Shown here: in pieces, positions 1-9,928 of the stretch
Layout of the letters: every line of letters begins with the position of its first letter
Numbering within the stretch: position 1 is the stretch's first letter
NCBI RefSeq assembly: GCF_000582785.1
Contig: NZ_HG931173.1
Coordinates: forward strand, 295,577-359,576
Origin: Candidatus Blastococcus massiliensis AP3
GTDB lineage: Bacteria; Actinomycetota; Actinomycetes; Mycobacteriales; Geodermatophilaceae
Reading direction: 5' to 3'
DNA: 64,000 bases
Position numbers and translations under genes: made by a program
Notes under the pieces: model-generated
Seen by the model: the letters and a program-made list of their open reading frames with translations, nothing else
What the model was told of the DNA's origin: nothing
The model's database searches: none

Positions 1-1729
<1,729 letters not shown>

Positions 1730-1880
1730 GCGTACCTCCGGGAGGGAGCGGGCCGGCCGAGGGGTTGTCCCGGGTCATGATGCCGCAGGTCGAGCCCTCC
1801 CCGGACCCGGCGCGCAGCATCGGGATCACCGGCGTGACCGGGGCCTCGTGCCGTGGCCGCACACACCTCCGCGGCTGAGA

Positions 1881-2465
1881 TCAGCCGGTCGCCATCCACC
1901 AGGTCGTGGGACCGTCCGGGGCCAGCCGCTCCTCGTGCCGCACCGACATCCCGTGCGCCTCGTAGAACGGCACGTTCGCCGGGTTCATCGTCTCCAGGCA
2001 GGCTTCCAGCCCCTCCGCGCGGGCCGCGGCGAGCCCGCGCTCGAGCAGCTCACCCCCGCCGCCGCGGCGCCAGGCGGACGGGTCCACCGCGAGCAGGTGC
2101 AGGTAGGCGTGCGGCCCGGGTGTCCGCCGCTGCTCGAGCACCTGCATCGCCCCGCCGATCTCCATCGCGCGCTCCACCCCCATGAGAGCGGTCATCAGCC
2201 CGCCGACCGACGGCAGTTCCTCCGGTGCGGACTCGGCGGGCGCGTCCGGCGTCGGCCACCGCCACATCGCGACGCCCACGGGGTCGGGCTGCGCCAGGAC
2301 GTCGACGCGGCCGTCGGCGAGGTAGTGCTCGGCGAGCAGCCCGAACAGCGCGGCGACGGCGTGCGGGCGCGAGTCGTCGTCCGGGAAGAACCAGACCATG
2401 AGCGGGTCGTCGGTGAAGGAGCGGGCCAGGATGGTGCGCGCCCTCACGACGCTGATGTCTGCCAC
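1881..2465 (-). CDS. GNAT family N-acetyltransferase
   Basis: A 194-residue protein of the Gcn5-related acetyltransferase fold. The start taken is GTG (VADISVVRART), since the open frame upstream runs back into the RNase AS gene. The acetyl-CoA binding region is visible as LHLLAVDPSAWRRGGGGELL near residues 122-141, with the R/Q-x-x-G-x-G/A loop degenerate (RRGGGG), followed by the motif B strand ACLETMNPANVPFYEAHGM. This layout (long N-terminal half, then YLHLLAVDP) is typical of actinobacterial acetyltransferases of unknown substrate. It lies 44 bp downstream of the RNase AS gene on the same strand and may be cotranscribed. Substrate not predictable. Confidence 0.85.
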   Translation of the reverse strand: MADISVVRARTILARSFTDDPLMVWFFPDDDSRPHAVAALFGLLAEHYLADGRVDVLAQPDPVGVAMWRWPTPDAPAESAPEELPSVGGLMTALMGVERAMEIGGAMQVLEQRRTPGPHAYLHLLAVDPSAWRRGGGGELLERGLAAARAEGLEACLETMNPANVPFYEAHGMSVRHEERLAPDGPTTWWMATG

Positions 2466-2509
2466 GCCGTGCAGCGTGGCAGACCGCGGGACGCCGGCAC
2501 CCACCGCGC

Positions 2510-3001
2510 TCAGCGGCCCGCGGCCTCCATGGCGTGCCAGCGGGCGAGGTTGTAGCGGGCGTCGACCAGCGCGTCGTGCGTGCCGTCCGGCTTGGGCGGC
2601 AGCGGCGGCTGCCCGACGTCGTCCCACCGCTGGCGCAGCTCCCGGGTGAACCGCGGGATCGGCCGCGGCAGGGCGGGCATCGCGCCCCAGAGCTGGGCCA
2701 GCGCGACGTGGTCGTAGGCGGCGAACCATGCCCAGAGCTCGATCTCCTCTCCCGGTCCCGTGAGGAAGGCCAGCAGGTCCTCGCGGATCCGCTCGCGGTT
2801 GCGCCACGCCTTGTCGGCCGGAGGTGGCAGCTGGTCGAGCACGTTCCGGCGCACCCACGGGATGGCCCTGCGCTCGTCGAACTCCGTGCTGACGGCGTAG
2901 AACTCGCGCCCCGTCTCGTCGACGACGCCGATGGAGACGAGGTCGATGGTGGTGCCGTCCTCGATGAACTCGGTGTCGTAGAAGAACCGCCGCACGCTCA
3001 C
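2510..3001 (-). CDS. RNase AS, polyadenylate-specific 3'-5' exoribonuclease
   Basis: A compact 163-residue DEDD exoribonuclease that in mycobacteria degrades adenylate-containing RNA. The protein opens RRFFYDTEFIEDG, giving the first catalytic Asp and Glu, then AWFAAYDHVALAQLWG for the third acidic residue and HDALVDAR for the catalytic His and last Asp. It matches M. tuberculosis Rv2179c almost throughout (FYDTEFIEDG, YAVSTEFD, RFTRELRQ, HDALVDAR). The first GTG overlaps the RidA stop (GTGA); a second GTG two codons in is also possible. Family length is about 165 residues, so it is complete. Its place two genes from the class II DAHP synthase also matches the mycobacterial order. Confidence 0.93.
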   Translation of the reverse strand: MSVRRFFYDTEFIEDGTTIDLVSIGVVDETGREFYAVSTEFDERRAIPWVRRNVLDQLPPPADKAWRNRERIREDLLAFLTGPGEEIELWAWFAAYDHVALAQLWGAMPALPRPIPRFTRELRQRWDDVGQPPLPPKPDGTHDALVDARYNLARWHAMEAAGR

Positions 3002-3447
3002 GCGGTCACTGTCTCACCGTCGTGCGGGGGCGCCGGCTCGTTCCAGCTGTCGCGCACCGCCACCGCCTCGACCTCGACGAGCTGGTCGGGGTAGCCGAGG
3101 ACGGTCACGCCGACCAGGGTGCTCGGCGCGTCGTGGTCGCCGAAGGCCGCCCGCACGACCTCCCAGGCCGCGTGGAGGTCGGCGCGGTCCGTCGTCGCCA
3201 CGTACACGGTGGTCTTCAGGACGTCGCCCAGCCCCGCACCGGAGGCCTCCAGCGCCGCAACCAGGTTGTCCACGACCTGCCGTGTCTGGCCGGCCACGTC
3301 ACCGACGGCGACGACGGCGCCGTCGGCGTCCAGCGGGCAGGCGCCGGCCGTGAAGACCATGCGCCCCGGGTCGGTGACGGCCGCGTAGGCGTACGGGACG
3401 GCGGCGGCCAGCGTCGGCGGGCGGACGAGCTCGATGCCTGTGGTCAC
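2998..3447 (-). CDS. RidA/YjgF/Rid family protein
   Basis: Member of the Rid family, whose best-known members hydrolyse reactive enamine/imine intermediates from PLP enzymes. About 149 residues are read from the GTG giving VTTGIELVRPP; a GTG six codons upstream (3465) is an alternative. The visible core is VFTAGACPLDADGAVV, then GQTRQVVDNLVAALEASGAGLGDVLKTTVYVA and the final VLGYPDQLVEVEAVAV. The archetypal RidA arginine motif near the C-terminus (CxRxxL) is not seen; this ends EVEAVAV, so imine deaminase activity is uncertain and it is better called a Rid subfamily member. Translation is coupled to the RNase AS gene by a 4-base overlap. It is transcribed divergently from glpK across about 50 bp. 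Confidence 0.85.
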   Translation of the reverse strand: MTTGIELVRPPTLAAAVPYAYAAVTDPGRMVFTAGACPLDADGAVVAVGDVAGQTRQVVDNLVAALEASGAGLGDVLKTTVYVATTDRADLHAAWEVVRAAFGDHDAPSTLVGVTVLGYPDQLVEVEAVAVRDSWNEPAPPHDGETVTA

Positions 3448-3497
3448 CGGCCGATTCTGGAGCACGCCGTCGGACGTCGCCCGCTAGGTTCGCTGTC

Positions 3498-4967
3498 ATG
3501 CCGGTCCTCGCCATCGACGCAGGTACGACCGGGGTGACCGCGCTGGTCGTGGGCGAGGACGGGAACGTCCTGTCCCGCGGCTACCGCGAGTTCGCCCAGC
3601 TGTTCCCCCGACCGGGCTGGGTGGAGCACGAGCCCGACGACATCTGGACGGCCACGGTCGCCGCCTGCCGCGAGGCGCTGGCGGGCACCGAGCAGCAGCC
3701 GACCTGCATCGGCATCACCGACCAGCGCGAGACCGCCGTCGTCTGGGACCGGCGCACGCTGCGCTCCCCCCGTCCCGCCATCGTCTGGCAGGACCGCCGC
3801 ACCACGGAGATCTGCGACCGGCTGCGGGGCGACGAGGAGCGGGTCTCCCGGCTGACCGGGCTGCGGATGGACCCCTACTTCACCGGCACCAAGTTCGCCT
3901 GGCTCGCCGAGCACGAGCCGGGGCTCTGGTCGGACGTGCGGGACGGCGTCCTCGCCCTGGGCACGGTCGACTCCTACCTGATCGCCCGGCTCACCGGTGG
4001 CGCCGCGCACGTCACCGACCCGAGCAACGCCAGCCGCACGCTGCTCTACGACCTGGAGAAGGGCGACTGGTCCGACGAGCTGTGCGACCTGTTCGACGTC
4101 CCCCGGTCGGCGCTGCCGGAGCTCGTGCCGAACTCCGGCGTCGTCGGCACCACCGACCCCGACTCCTTCCTCGGCCGGTCGCTGCCCATCGCGGGCATCG
4201 CAGGCGACCAGCAGGCGGCGCTGTTCGGGCAGGCCTGCTTCACCCCCGGGATGAGCAAGTGCACCTACGGCACCGGCTCGTTCGTGCTGACGAACACCGG
4301 GTCGACGCCGGTCCGCTCCGAGGCCGGGCTGCTCACCACCGTCGCCTGGGACCTGGGCGAGGGCCTGGTCTACGCCCTCGAAGGCGCGATCTTCGTGACC
4401 GGTGCCGCCGTGCAGTGGCTGCGGGACGGCCTCGGGCTCATCGACTCCGCCGCGGAGATCGAGGGGCTGGCCCGCACCGTGCCCGATTCGGGTGACGTGG
4501 TCTTCGTGCCCGCCCTGACCGGCATGGGCGCCCCGCACTGGGACCCGCACGCCCGCGGCGCGATCCTCGGCATCACCCGCGGCACCACCCGGGCGCACAT
4601 CGCGCGGGCCACGCTGGAGGCGATCTCGTTCGAGGTGCGCGACGTCGTCGACATCATGGTCGACGAGGCCGGCCTCGAGGTGCCCGAGCTCTCGGCCGAC
4701 GGCGGGGCCAGCGCGAACGACCTGCTGCTCCAGCTGCAGGCCGACCAGCTCGGGGTGCCCGTGCGCCGCCCGCAGGTGACCGAGACGACGGCGCTGGGGG
4801 CGGCGTTCCTCGCCGGTCTCGGCACCGGGGTGTGGGGCTCGACCGACGAGCTGGCGCAGACCTGGGCACTGGACCGGCGCTTCGAGCCGACCGCGGGCGC
4901 CCGCGAGGACGGCCGGCACGAGCGCTGGCGTGGGGCCCTCCCCCGCGCCGGCCGCTGGACGAACTGA
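3498..4967 (+). CDS. glpK: Glycerol kinase
   Basis: Phosphorylates glycerol to sn-glycerol 3-phosphate in the cytoplasm. The 489-residue protein is a complete FGGY kinase: ATP-binding AIDAGTTGVTALV at the N-terminus, WVEHEPDDIW, the glycerol contact GITDQRETAVVWDR, VWQDRRT, SNASRTLLYDLE, the second phosphate loop GTGSFVLTNTG and the C-terminal DGGASANDLLLQLQADQLGVPV. These are the GlpK hallmarks and separate it from xylulokinase-type relatives. No glpF or glpD is adjacent, and no specific regulator is seen. The stop lies only 4 bp from the convergent lipoprotein gene, leaving no room for a separate terminator. Confidence 0.95.
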   Translation: MPVLAIDAGTTGVTALVVGEDGNVLSRGYREFAQLFPRPGWVEHEPDDIWTATVAACREALAGTEQQPTCIGITDQRETAVVWDRRTLRSPRPAIVWQDRRTTEICDRLRGDEERVSRLTGLRMDPYFTGTKFAWLAEHEPGLWSDVRDGVLALGTVDSYLIARLTGGAAHVTDPSNASRTLLYDLEKGDWSDELCDLFDVPRSALPELVPNSGVVGTTDPDSFLGRSLPIAGIAGDQQAALFGQACFTPGMSKCTYGTGSFVLTNTGSTPVRSEAGLLTTVAWDLGEGLVYALEGAIFVTGAAVQWLRDGLGLIDSAAEIEGLARTVPDSGDVVFVPALTGMGAPHWDPHARGAILGITRGTTRAHIARATLEAISFEVRDVVDIMVDEAGLEVPELSADGGASANDLLLQLQADQLGVPVRRPQVTETTALGAAFLAGLGTGVWGSTDELAQTWALDRRFEPTAGAREDGRHERWRGALPRAGRWTN

Positions 4968-4971
4968 CGCC

Positions 4972-5415
4972 TCAGGCGCAGTTCTCCTCCTCCCACGCGA
5001 GGACGCGCTCCTCGGCCGCGGAGGCGGCGTCCTGGTTCGGGTCCTCCCCCGTCGCGGCCCGGGCGCGGATGCCGTCGAGCATCACGGGGACGTCGTCGGC
5101 GATCTCCTCGGGCGCCACCCGCTCGAGCTCCTCGAACTGGGCCGAGCCCTGCTCGAGGAGCTGCTGCTCCCGGCGCATGTACTCCTCCTCACCGGCGTCC
5201 TCCGGGACGTCGGCGAAGATCCCCTCGCCGATCGCCTCCAGCTCGGCGGTCAGCTCGCAGTAGCGGTCGGCGTCCCCGCCCGCGGCGGAGGTCGCGGCGG
5301 AGGTCGCGGCCGGCCCGGGCGCGGACTGCGTGTCCGGCTCGTCGTCGCCGCAGGCGGCGAGCGCCAGCGCGAGCCCGCCGGCGAGGACGAGCGGGGCGAG
5401 ACGGGTGCGGTTCAT
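4972..5415 (-). CDS. Small secreted lipoprotein, function unknown
   Basis: A 147-residue protein with an evident lipoprotein signal: MNRTR, a hydrophobic run LAPLVLAGGLALAL and the lipobox ALAAC, so Cys21 or thereabouts is the predicted lipidation site. The mature part is acidic and Ala-rich (DDEPDTQSAPGPAATSAATS) and then predicted helical, with a conserved-looking YCELTAELEAIGE stretch and a terminal Cys (EEENCA) that could pair with the Cys in YCELTA. The ATG is preceded by a strong AGGAGG about 8 bases upstream. It is divergent from the adjoining two-component system, but a functional link is only a guess. No known domain recognised. Confidence 0.8.
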   Translation of the reverse strand: MNRTRLAPLVLAGGLALALAACGDDEPDTQSAPGPAATSAATSAAGGDADRYCELTAELEAIGEGIFADVPEDAGEEEYMRREQQLLEQGSAQFEELERVAPEEIADDVPVMLDGIRARAATGEDPNQDAASAAEERVLAWEEENCA

Positions 5416-5573
5416 GTCGGTTCCTCCTGGTGTGGGTCGGTGCACCGAGAGTGGGGCGCCGCCGCGCTGCCGTCGTCGGCCCCGGGAACCCTTCCGGCGT
5501 CGTTCCCGGGGACGACGGACGCCGTCCCGCAGGAGGATGTGCGGGAGGCCCGCCGCTCGGTACGTTCCGCGCC

Positions 5574-6707
5574 ATGAGCGGCGCCGAGGAACGCTGGCCC
5601 CGGTGGGCCGACCCGGCGATCGCCACGGCGCTCACCGCGCTGGCGGTGGTGGAACTGGCGCTCGCCGACCCGCGATCGCCGGCCTGGCAGTACCCGGTCG
5701 TCGTCGTCATGACCGCTGCGTTGGCCTGGCGCCGACGGACGCCGGTCACGGTGCTCGCCGTCGTGCTCGGGGCGATCCTGGTGCAGCAGGCGAACGGGCT
5801 GCCCCTCGACGGCCTGCACGTGCCGCTGGCCCTCTACCCGGCGTTCTACTCCGTCGGTGCGCACCGGCCACTGCGCCCCGCGATCAGCGGGCTCGCCGTC
5901 GGACTCGTCCTGCTCGGGCTCGGCAGTCTCCTCGAGGACGTGCCCACGGGCGACTACGTCTTCATCGGCGTCATCGGTCTGGCCCTCTGGGGTGCGGGGG
6001 CGGCCATCCGTGCCCGGATCGCCGCCGCCGTCGAGGCGCAGACACGTGCGCGGCTGGCCGAGGAGCGGCAGGATCGGGCCGCCGCCGCCGCGGTCGCCGA
6101 CGAACGGGGCCGGATCGCCCGGGAGCTGCACGACGTCGTCGCGCACTCGGTCAGCGTCATGGTCATGCAGGCCGGTGCGCTGCGGCGCATGCTGCCGGCC
6201 GACCAGGAGAAGGCGCTCGGCGTGGCCGGGACCGTCGAGCGCACGGGCCGCGAGGCGCTGGTCGAACTGCGCCGCATGCTGGGCCTGCTGCGTGCCGACA
6301 CCGAGGGCGTCCCCCTGGCGCCCCAACCCGGCCTGGCGCGGATGCCCGAGCTCGTGGAGAGCACCGAGGCCGCGGGTGTTCCCGTGGCTCTGGTGATGGA
6401 CGAACCGCCCACGGCCCTGAGTCCCGGCGTCGACCTGTGCGCCTTCCGGATCGTCCAGGAATCGCTGACCAACGTGATCAAGCACGCCGGCCCGGCCTCC
6501 GCCCGGGTCGCGGTGCGCTTCCCACCCCGCTCGGTGACCGTGGAGGTCGTGGACGACGGCCGCGGCGGGGTGCCGGCGACCGGCGGCGGCCACGGGCTGC
6601 TCGGCATGCAGGAGCGCGTGGCCGTGTTCGGGGGCTCGCTGTCGGTGGGGCCGGAGCCGGGCGGCGGGTTCGCCGTCCGGGCGACGCTGCCCCTGGAGCC
6701 CCGGTGA
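5574..6707 (+). CDS. Sensor histidine kinase, NarL/DesK-type (HisKA_3)
   Basis: A 377-residue membrane sensor kinase. The N-terminal 140 or so residues hold about four to five membrane segments (for example AVVELALADP region, VVVMTAALAW, VTVLAVVLGAIL, GLAVGLVLLGLGSLL, VFIGVIGLALWGAGAAI) with short loops, so it probably senses at or in the membrane. The dimerisation/phosphoacceptor region reads ERGRIARELHDVVAHSVSVM, with the HisKA_3 phosphohistidine in ELHDVVAH. The HATPase_c part shows FRIVQESLTNVIKHAG (N box), VVDDGRGG and GGHGLLGMQERVAVFGG (G boxes). The ATG at 5574 follows a 150 bp gap. The stop overlaps the response regulator start (GTGA), giving a tightly coupled pair. The signal is unknown. 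Confidence 0.92.
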   Translation: MSGAEERWPRWADPAIATALTALAVVELALADPRSPAWQYPVVVVMTAALAWRRRTPVTVLAVVLGAILVQQANGLPLDGLHVPLALYPAFYSVGAHRPLRPAISGLAVGLVLLGLGSLLEDVPTGDYVFIGVIGLALWGAGAAIRARIAAAVEAQTRARLAEERQDRAAAAAVADERGRIARELHDVVAHSVSVMVMQAGALRRMLPADQEKALGVAGTVERTGREALVELRRMLGLLRADTEGVPLAPQPGLARMPELVESTEAAGVPVALVMDEPPTALSPGVDLCAFRIVQESLTNVIKHAGPASARVAVRFPPRSVTVEVVDDGRGGVPATGGGHGLLGMQERVAVFGGSLSVGPEPGGGFAVRATLPLEPR

Positions 6708-7357
6708 GCACCCGGGTCCTGCTGGCCGACGACCAGGCGGTCATGCGCTACGGACTGCGGCTCATCCTCGAGGGCGAGCCGGACCTCGACGTGGTCGGGG
6801 AAGCCGGCGACGGCGAGGCGGCCGTGGCGGCGGTCGAGCGACTGCGACCCGACATCGTGCTCATGGACATCCGCATGCCGCGGCTGGACGGCATCGAGGC
6901 CGTGCGCCGCATCGTCGCCTCGGGCGCGCCGACCCGCGCGCTCATGCTGACCACGTTCGACCTGGACGACTACGTCTTCGGTGCGCTGCGGGCCGGGGCC
7001 AGTGGCTTCCTGCTCAAGGACGCGCCGCCGGAGGACCTCGTCGCCGCCGTCCGGCTCGTCGCCGAGGGCGAGGCCCTGCTCGCGCCGTCGGTCACCCGCC
7101 GGGTGATCGAGGAGTTCGTGCGGCGCCCGGCGCCGGCCCGGAACGGCGGGACGCACGAGGCCCTCACCGCCCGGGAGCTGGAAGTGCTGCGGCGGGTGGC
7201 CCGTGGGCTCACCAACGCCGAGATCGCCGCGGAGCTGTTCGTCAGCCGGACGACGGTGAAGACGCACGTCGCCCGCCTCCTCGCCAAGCTCGGCCTGCGC
7301 GACCGGGTGCAGGCGGTCGTGCACGCCTACGAGCACGGCCTCGTCGACGGCCGCTGA
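6704..7357 (+). CDS. NarL/FixJ family response regulator
   Basis: Partner of the preceding histidine kinase; 217 residues from a GTG that overlaps the kinase stop. The receiver domain opens RVLLADDQAVMRYGL (acidic pair), carries the phosphoacceptor in IVLMDIRMPRLDGIEA near residue 55, the Thr in LMLTTFDLDDYV and the Lys in GFLLKDAPPEDL. The C-terminal LuxR-type helix-turn-helix reads LTARELEVLRRVARGLTNAEIAAELFVSRTTVKTHVA (split here for description; residues about 150-190). All catalytic receiver residues are present, so it should be phosphorylatable. Targets are unknown. It converges on the SDR gene 15 bp downstream. Confidence 0.93.
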   Translation: MSTRVLLADDQAVMRYGLRLILEGEPDLDVVGEAGDGEAAVAAVERLRPDIVLMDIRMPRLDGIEAVRRIVASGAPTRALMLTTFDLDDYVFGALRAGASGFLLKDAPPEDLVAAVRLVAEGEALLAPSVTRRVIEEFVRRPAPARNGGTHEALTARELEVLRRVARGLTNAEIAAELFVSRTTVKTHVARLLAKLGLRDRVQAVVHAYEHGLVDGR

Positions 7358-7372
7358 CGCCCCCGGACGTCG

Positions 7373-8275
7373 TCAGGCGGCGCCCTGGGAGCGGTCGCCC
7401 ACCGAGTTCGCGCCGAACTCGCGGCCCTGGAGGGCGGCGATGTCCCGCTCCAGCTCCGGCACCCGCTGGGCAGCCGCCCGCATCATCACCTTCTCCGACA
7501 GCGCCCCGGTGACCAGCTGGCGCAGCGCGGCCACGGTGCCGACCGAGCGCGGGACGAAGACCCGCCGGCCGCGGGTCTCCAGGTTCTCCACCAGGGCCTC
7601 GGCGCAGGCCTCGACCGAGGTGAAGGCGCCCAGCGGGCCGGGCAGCGTGGAGCGGACCTGCTTGAAGGTGGGCAGCGCGGCCTCGGTGTCGCGGACCATG
7701 TCGGTGTCGATCCAGGTGGGGTGCGCGCTGGCGACCGTGACGCCGCGGTGCGCCACCTCCAGGCGCAGCACGTCGCCGAACCGCTCGACGCCGGCCTTGG
7801 ACGCGCAGTACGCGCTCATCCCGGGCAGCACGGTGAACGCCCCGGCCGAGCTGATCAGCAGCACGTGGCCCCGCCGCTTGGCGATCTCCGGCAGGGCGGC
7901 GTGGGCGGTGAGCATGGTGCCGGTCAGGTTGACCTCGATGGTGCGCGCCAGGGCGTGCGCGGACGACGTCATCACGGTGGTCAGCGGCGCGATGCCCGCG
8001 TTGGCGACGACGATGTCCAGCCCGCCGAACGTGTCGACGCTCCGCTGGACGGCGGCCTTCAACGCCTCGGGGTCGGTGACGTCCGCCTCGACCCACAGGT
8101 GCTCGGGGCCCAGCTCGTCGGCGACCCGGGCCAGCACGTCGGGCTCCAGCCCGACCAGAGCCACCCGGGCCCCGCGGGCCGCCGCCTTGCGGGCCAGCGC
8201 CGCGCCGATGCCGCGCGCCGCGCCGGTGATCAGGACCGACCGGCCGGCCAGGGAAGTACGGGGACGACGCGCCAT
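7373..8275 (-). CDS. Short-chain dehydrogenase/reductase (SadH-like)
   Basis: A 300-residue classical-type SDR. It shows the NAD(P) loop TGAARGIGAALA, the NAG motif IVVANAGIAPL, the catalytic Ser in LLISSAGAF and the YxxxK motif in SAYCASKAGVERF. The long C-terminal extension after position 190 (ALPTFKQVRSTLPGPLGAFTSVEACAEALVENLETRGRRVFVP) is typical of mycobacterial SadH-like enzymes that sit beside a Baeyer-Villiger monooxygenase, as in the mymA operon. It is transcribed divergently from the monooxygenase operon across about 108 bp containing two near-identical palindromes, so it is probably controlled by the same TetR protein. It likely interconverts an alcohol and the ketone used by the monooxygenase; the substrate is unknown. 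Confidence 0.88.
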   Translation of the reverse strand: MARRPRTSLAGRSVLITGAARGIGAALARKAAARGARVALVGLEPDVLARVADELGPEHLWVEADVTDPEALKAAVQRSVDTFGGLDIVVANAGIAPLTTVMTSSAHALARTIEVNLTGTMLTAHAALPEIAKRRGHVLLISSAGAFTVLPGMSAYCASKAGVERFGDVLRLEVAHRGVTVASAHPTWIDTDMVRDTEAALPTFKQVRSTLPGPLGAFTSVEACAEALVENLETRGRRVFVPRSVGTVAALRQLVTGALSEKVMMRAAAQRVPELERDIAALQGREFGANSVGDRSQGAA

Positions 8276-8298
8276 GGGGCACTCCTCGGGTTCTCGAA

Positions 8299-8344
8299 TT
8301 GAGCATTGCTCAACGGCCGTTGTAGCTTGTTGAGCGTTGCTCAG
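8299..8344 (+). promoter_or_regulatory. Twin palindromic operators flanking a predicted promoter
   Basis: Site 1 is TTGAGCATTGCTCAA (8299-8313), a perfect 6-bp inverted repeat with a 3-base spacer. Site 2 is TTGAGCGTTGCTCAG (8330-8344), the same design; its arms extend to CTTGTTGAGC / GCTCAGCAAG with one mismatch. The centres are 31 bp apart, three helical turns. A promoter reads in between: TTGAGC (8299-8304), 18 bp, TAGCTT (8323-8328, TAnnnT). The sites lie between divergent SDR and monooxygenase genes, and a TetR gene is third in the operon, so TetR autoregulation is the natural inference. Confidence 0.7.
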
Positions 8345-8383
8345 CAAGCCGGAGGGACCCCGGCGAGGAGAAGGAGCCGATCG

Positions 8384-9928
8384 GTGACCAGCACGCTCGA
8401 GACAGAACCCGCCCCCGCGCGGGCCGCAGCCGGAGGCGTCCGCGAGGTGCGCGTCGCCGTGATCGGCTCCGGGTTCGCCGGCCTGTGCATGGGCATCGCG
8501 CTCAAGCGGCGCGGCGAGAACGACTTCGTCCTCCTGGAGCGGGCACAGGACGTCGGCGGCACCTGGCGGGACAACACCTATCCCGGTGCCGCGTGCGACG
8601 TGCAGTCCAACCTCTACTCGTTCTCCTTCGCGCTGAACCCCGGCTGGGGCCGCTCCTACTCGGAGCAGCCGGAGATCCAGGCCTACCTGCAGCGGGTCGC
8701 GGACCGGTTCGACGTCCGCCGGCACTGCGTCTTCGGCGCCGAGGTCACCGCCGCGCGGTGGGATGACGACGCCCGGCGCTGGCTGGTCTCCACCGCGGCC
8801 GGCGAGTTCCGGGCCCAGGTCCTGGTGTCGGCCGCGGGCGCGCTCGCCGATCCGACGTATCCGGCCATCCCGGGTCTGGACACCTTCGCCGGCACGGTCA
8901 TGCACTCGGCCCGGTGGGACTCCTCGCACGACCTCGCCGGCGAGAAGGTCGCGGTCATCGGCACCGGCGCCTCCGCCATCCAGGTCGTGCCGGCCATCCA
9001 GCCGATCGTGGAGAGCATCGCCGTCTACCAGCGCACGCCGGCGTGGGTCGTGCCGCGCACCGACCATCCGGTGAAGCCGTTGATGCAGCGGCTCTACCGG
9101 TCGATCCCCGGCCTCCAGAAGGCCATCCGCGGCCTGCTCTACCTCTTCCGCGAGTTCCTGGTCATCGGCATGGCGAAGAACCGGCGCTTCCTCAAGCCGG
9201 TCGGGAAGCTGGCCAAGGCCCACCTGGAGCGCCAGGTCCGGGACCCGAAGCTCCGCAAGGCCCTGACGCCGGACTACACCATCGGCTGCAAGCGCATCCT
9301 GATCAGCAACGACTACTTCCCGGCCGTGGCGGCACCCAACGCCGAGCTGGTCACCGCCGGCATAGCCGAGGTGCGGCCGCACTCGATCGTCAGCAGGGAC
9401 GGCGTCGAGCGGCCCACCGACACCATCGTGCTGGCCACCGGCTTCCACGTGACCGACCTGCCGATCGCCGAGAAGATCCGCGGCCGCGACGGCCGCAGCC
9501 TCGCCGAGGTGTGGGAGGACGGCATGGTCAGCAACCGCAGCGCCACCGTCGCCGGCTTCCCCAACCTGTTCCTGCTGGTCGGGCCGAACGTCGGCGTCGG
9601 CCACACGTCGATGGTCTACATGATCGAGTCGCAGGTGAACTACGTCGACGACGCCCTGCAGACGATGGACGCCGAGGCCCTGGAGGTCCTGGAGACCACC
9701 CGCGAGGCGCAGGAGGCCTACCGCGCGCTGATCGCGGAGAAGTCCCAGGGCACCGTCTGGCTGGGCGGTGGCTGCGCCAGCTGGTACCTGGACAAGCACG
9801 GCCACAACACCACGCTGTGGCCGGACTTCACCTTCCGGTTCCGCAAGCTGACCAGGAAGCTCGACCGGGAGAACTACGTGGGCATCCCGGCCGGCGCGCC
9901 GGCGAGCACCCCGGAGGTGGCGGCATGA
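8384..9928 (+). CDS. Flavin-containing Baeyer-Villiger monooxygenase
   Basis: FAD- and NADPH-dependent oxygenase that would insert oxygen into a ketone to give an ester. The 514-residue protein starts at a GTG behind a GAGGAGAAGGAG ribosome site. It has the FAD Rossmann loop VIGSGFAGLCMG near residue 27, the ERAQDVGGTWRDNTYPGAACDV segment (residues about 53-73), the Baeyer-Villiger fingerprint FAGTVMHSARWD (FxGxxxHxxxWD), and the NADPH loop VIGTGASAIQ. The motif IVLATGFHVTD closes the fold. It resembles the mymA/EthA-type group rather than cyclohexanone monooxygenases. The stop overlaps the hydrolase start. An ester-cleaving hydrolase and an SDR next to it fit an alcohol-ketone-ester-acid route. 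Confidence 0.92.
   Translation: MTSTLETEPAPARAAAGGVREVRVAVIGSGFAGLCMGIALKRRGENDFVLLERAQDVGGTWRDNTYPGAACDVQSNLYSFSFALNPGWGRSYSEQPEIQAYLQRVADRFDVRRHCVFGAEVTAARWDDDARRWLVSTAAGEFRAQVLVSAAGALADPTYPAIPGLDTFAGTVMHSARWDSSHDLAGEKVAVIGTGASAIQVVPAIQPIVESIAVYQRTPAWVVPRTDHPVKPLMQRLYRSIPGLQKAIRGLLYLFREFLVIGMAKNRRFLKPVGKLAKAHLERQVRDPKLRKALTPDYTIGCKRILISNDYFPAVAAPNAELVTAGIAEVRPHSIVSRDGVERPTDTIVLATGFHVTDLPIAEKIRGRDGRSLAEVWEDGMVSNRSATVAGFPNLFLLVGPNVGVGHTSMVYMIESQVNYVDDALQTMDAEALEVLETTREAQEAYRALIAEKSQGTVWLGGGCASWYLDKHGHNTTLWPDFTFRFRKLTRKLDRENYVGIPAGAPASTPEVAA

Noticed and set aside
1730..1880. Possible tRNA or small RNA in the 150-bp gap between the phosphofructokinase and acetyltransferase genes
   Set aside because: No cloverleaf arms or TTC-type loop could be drawn. 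Only GC-rich sequence without clear dyads.
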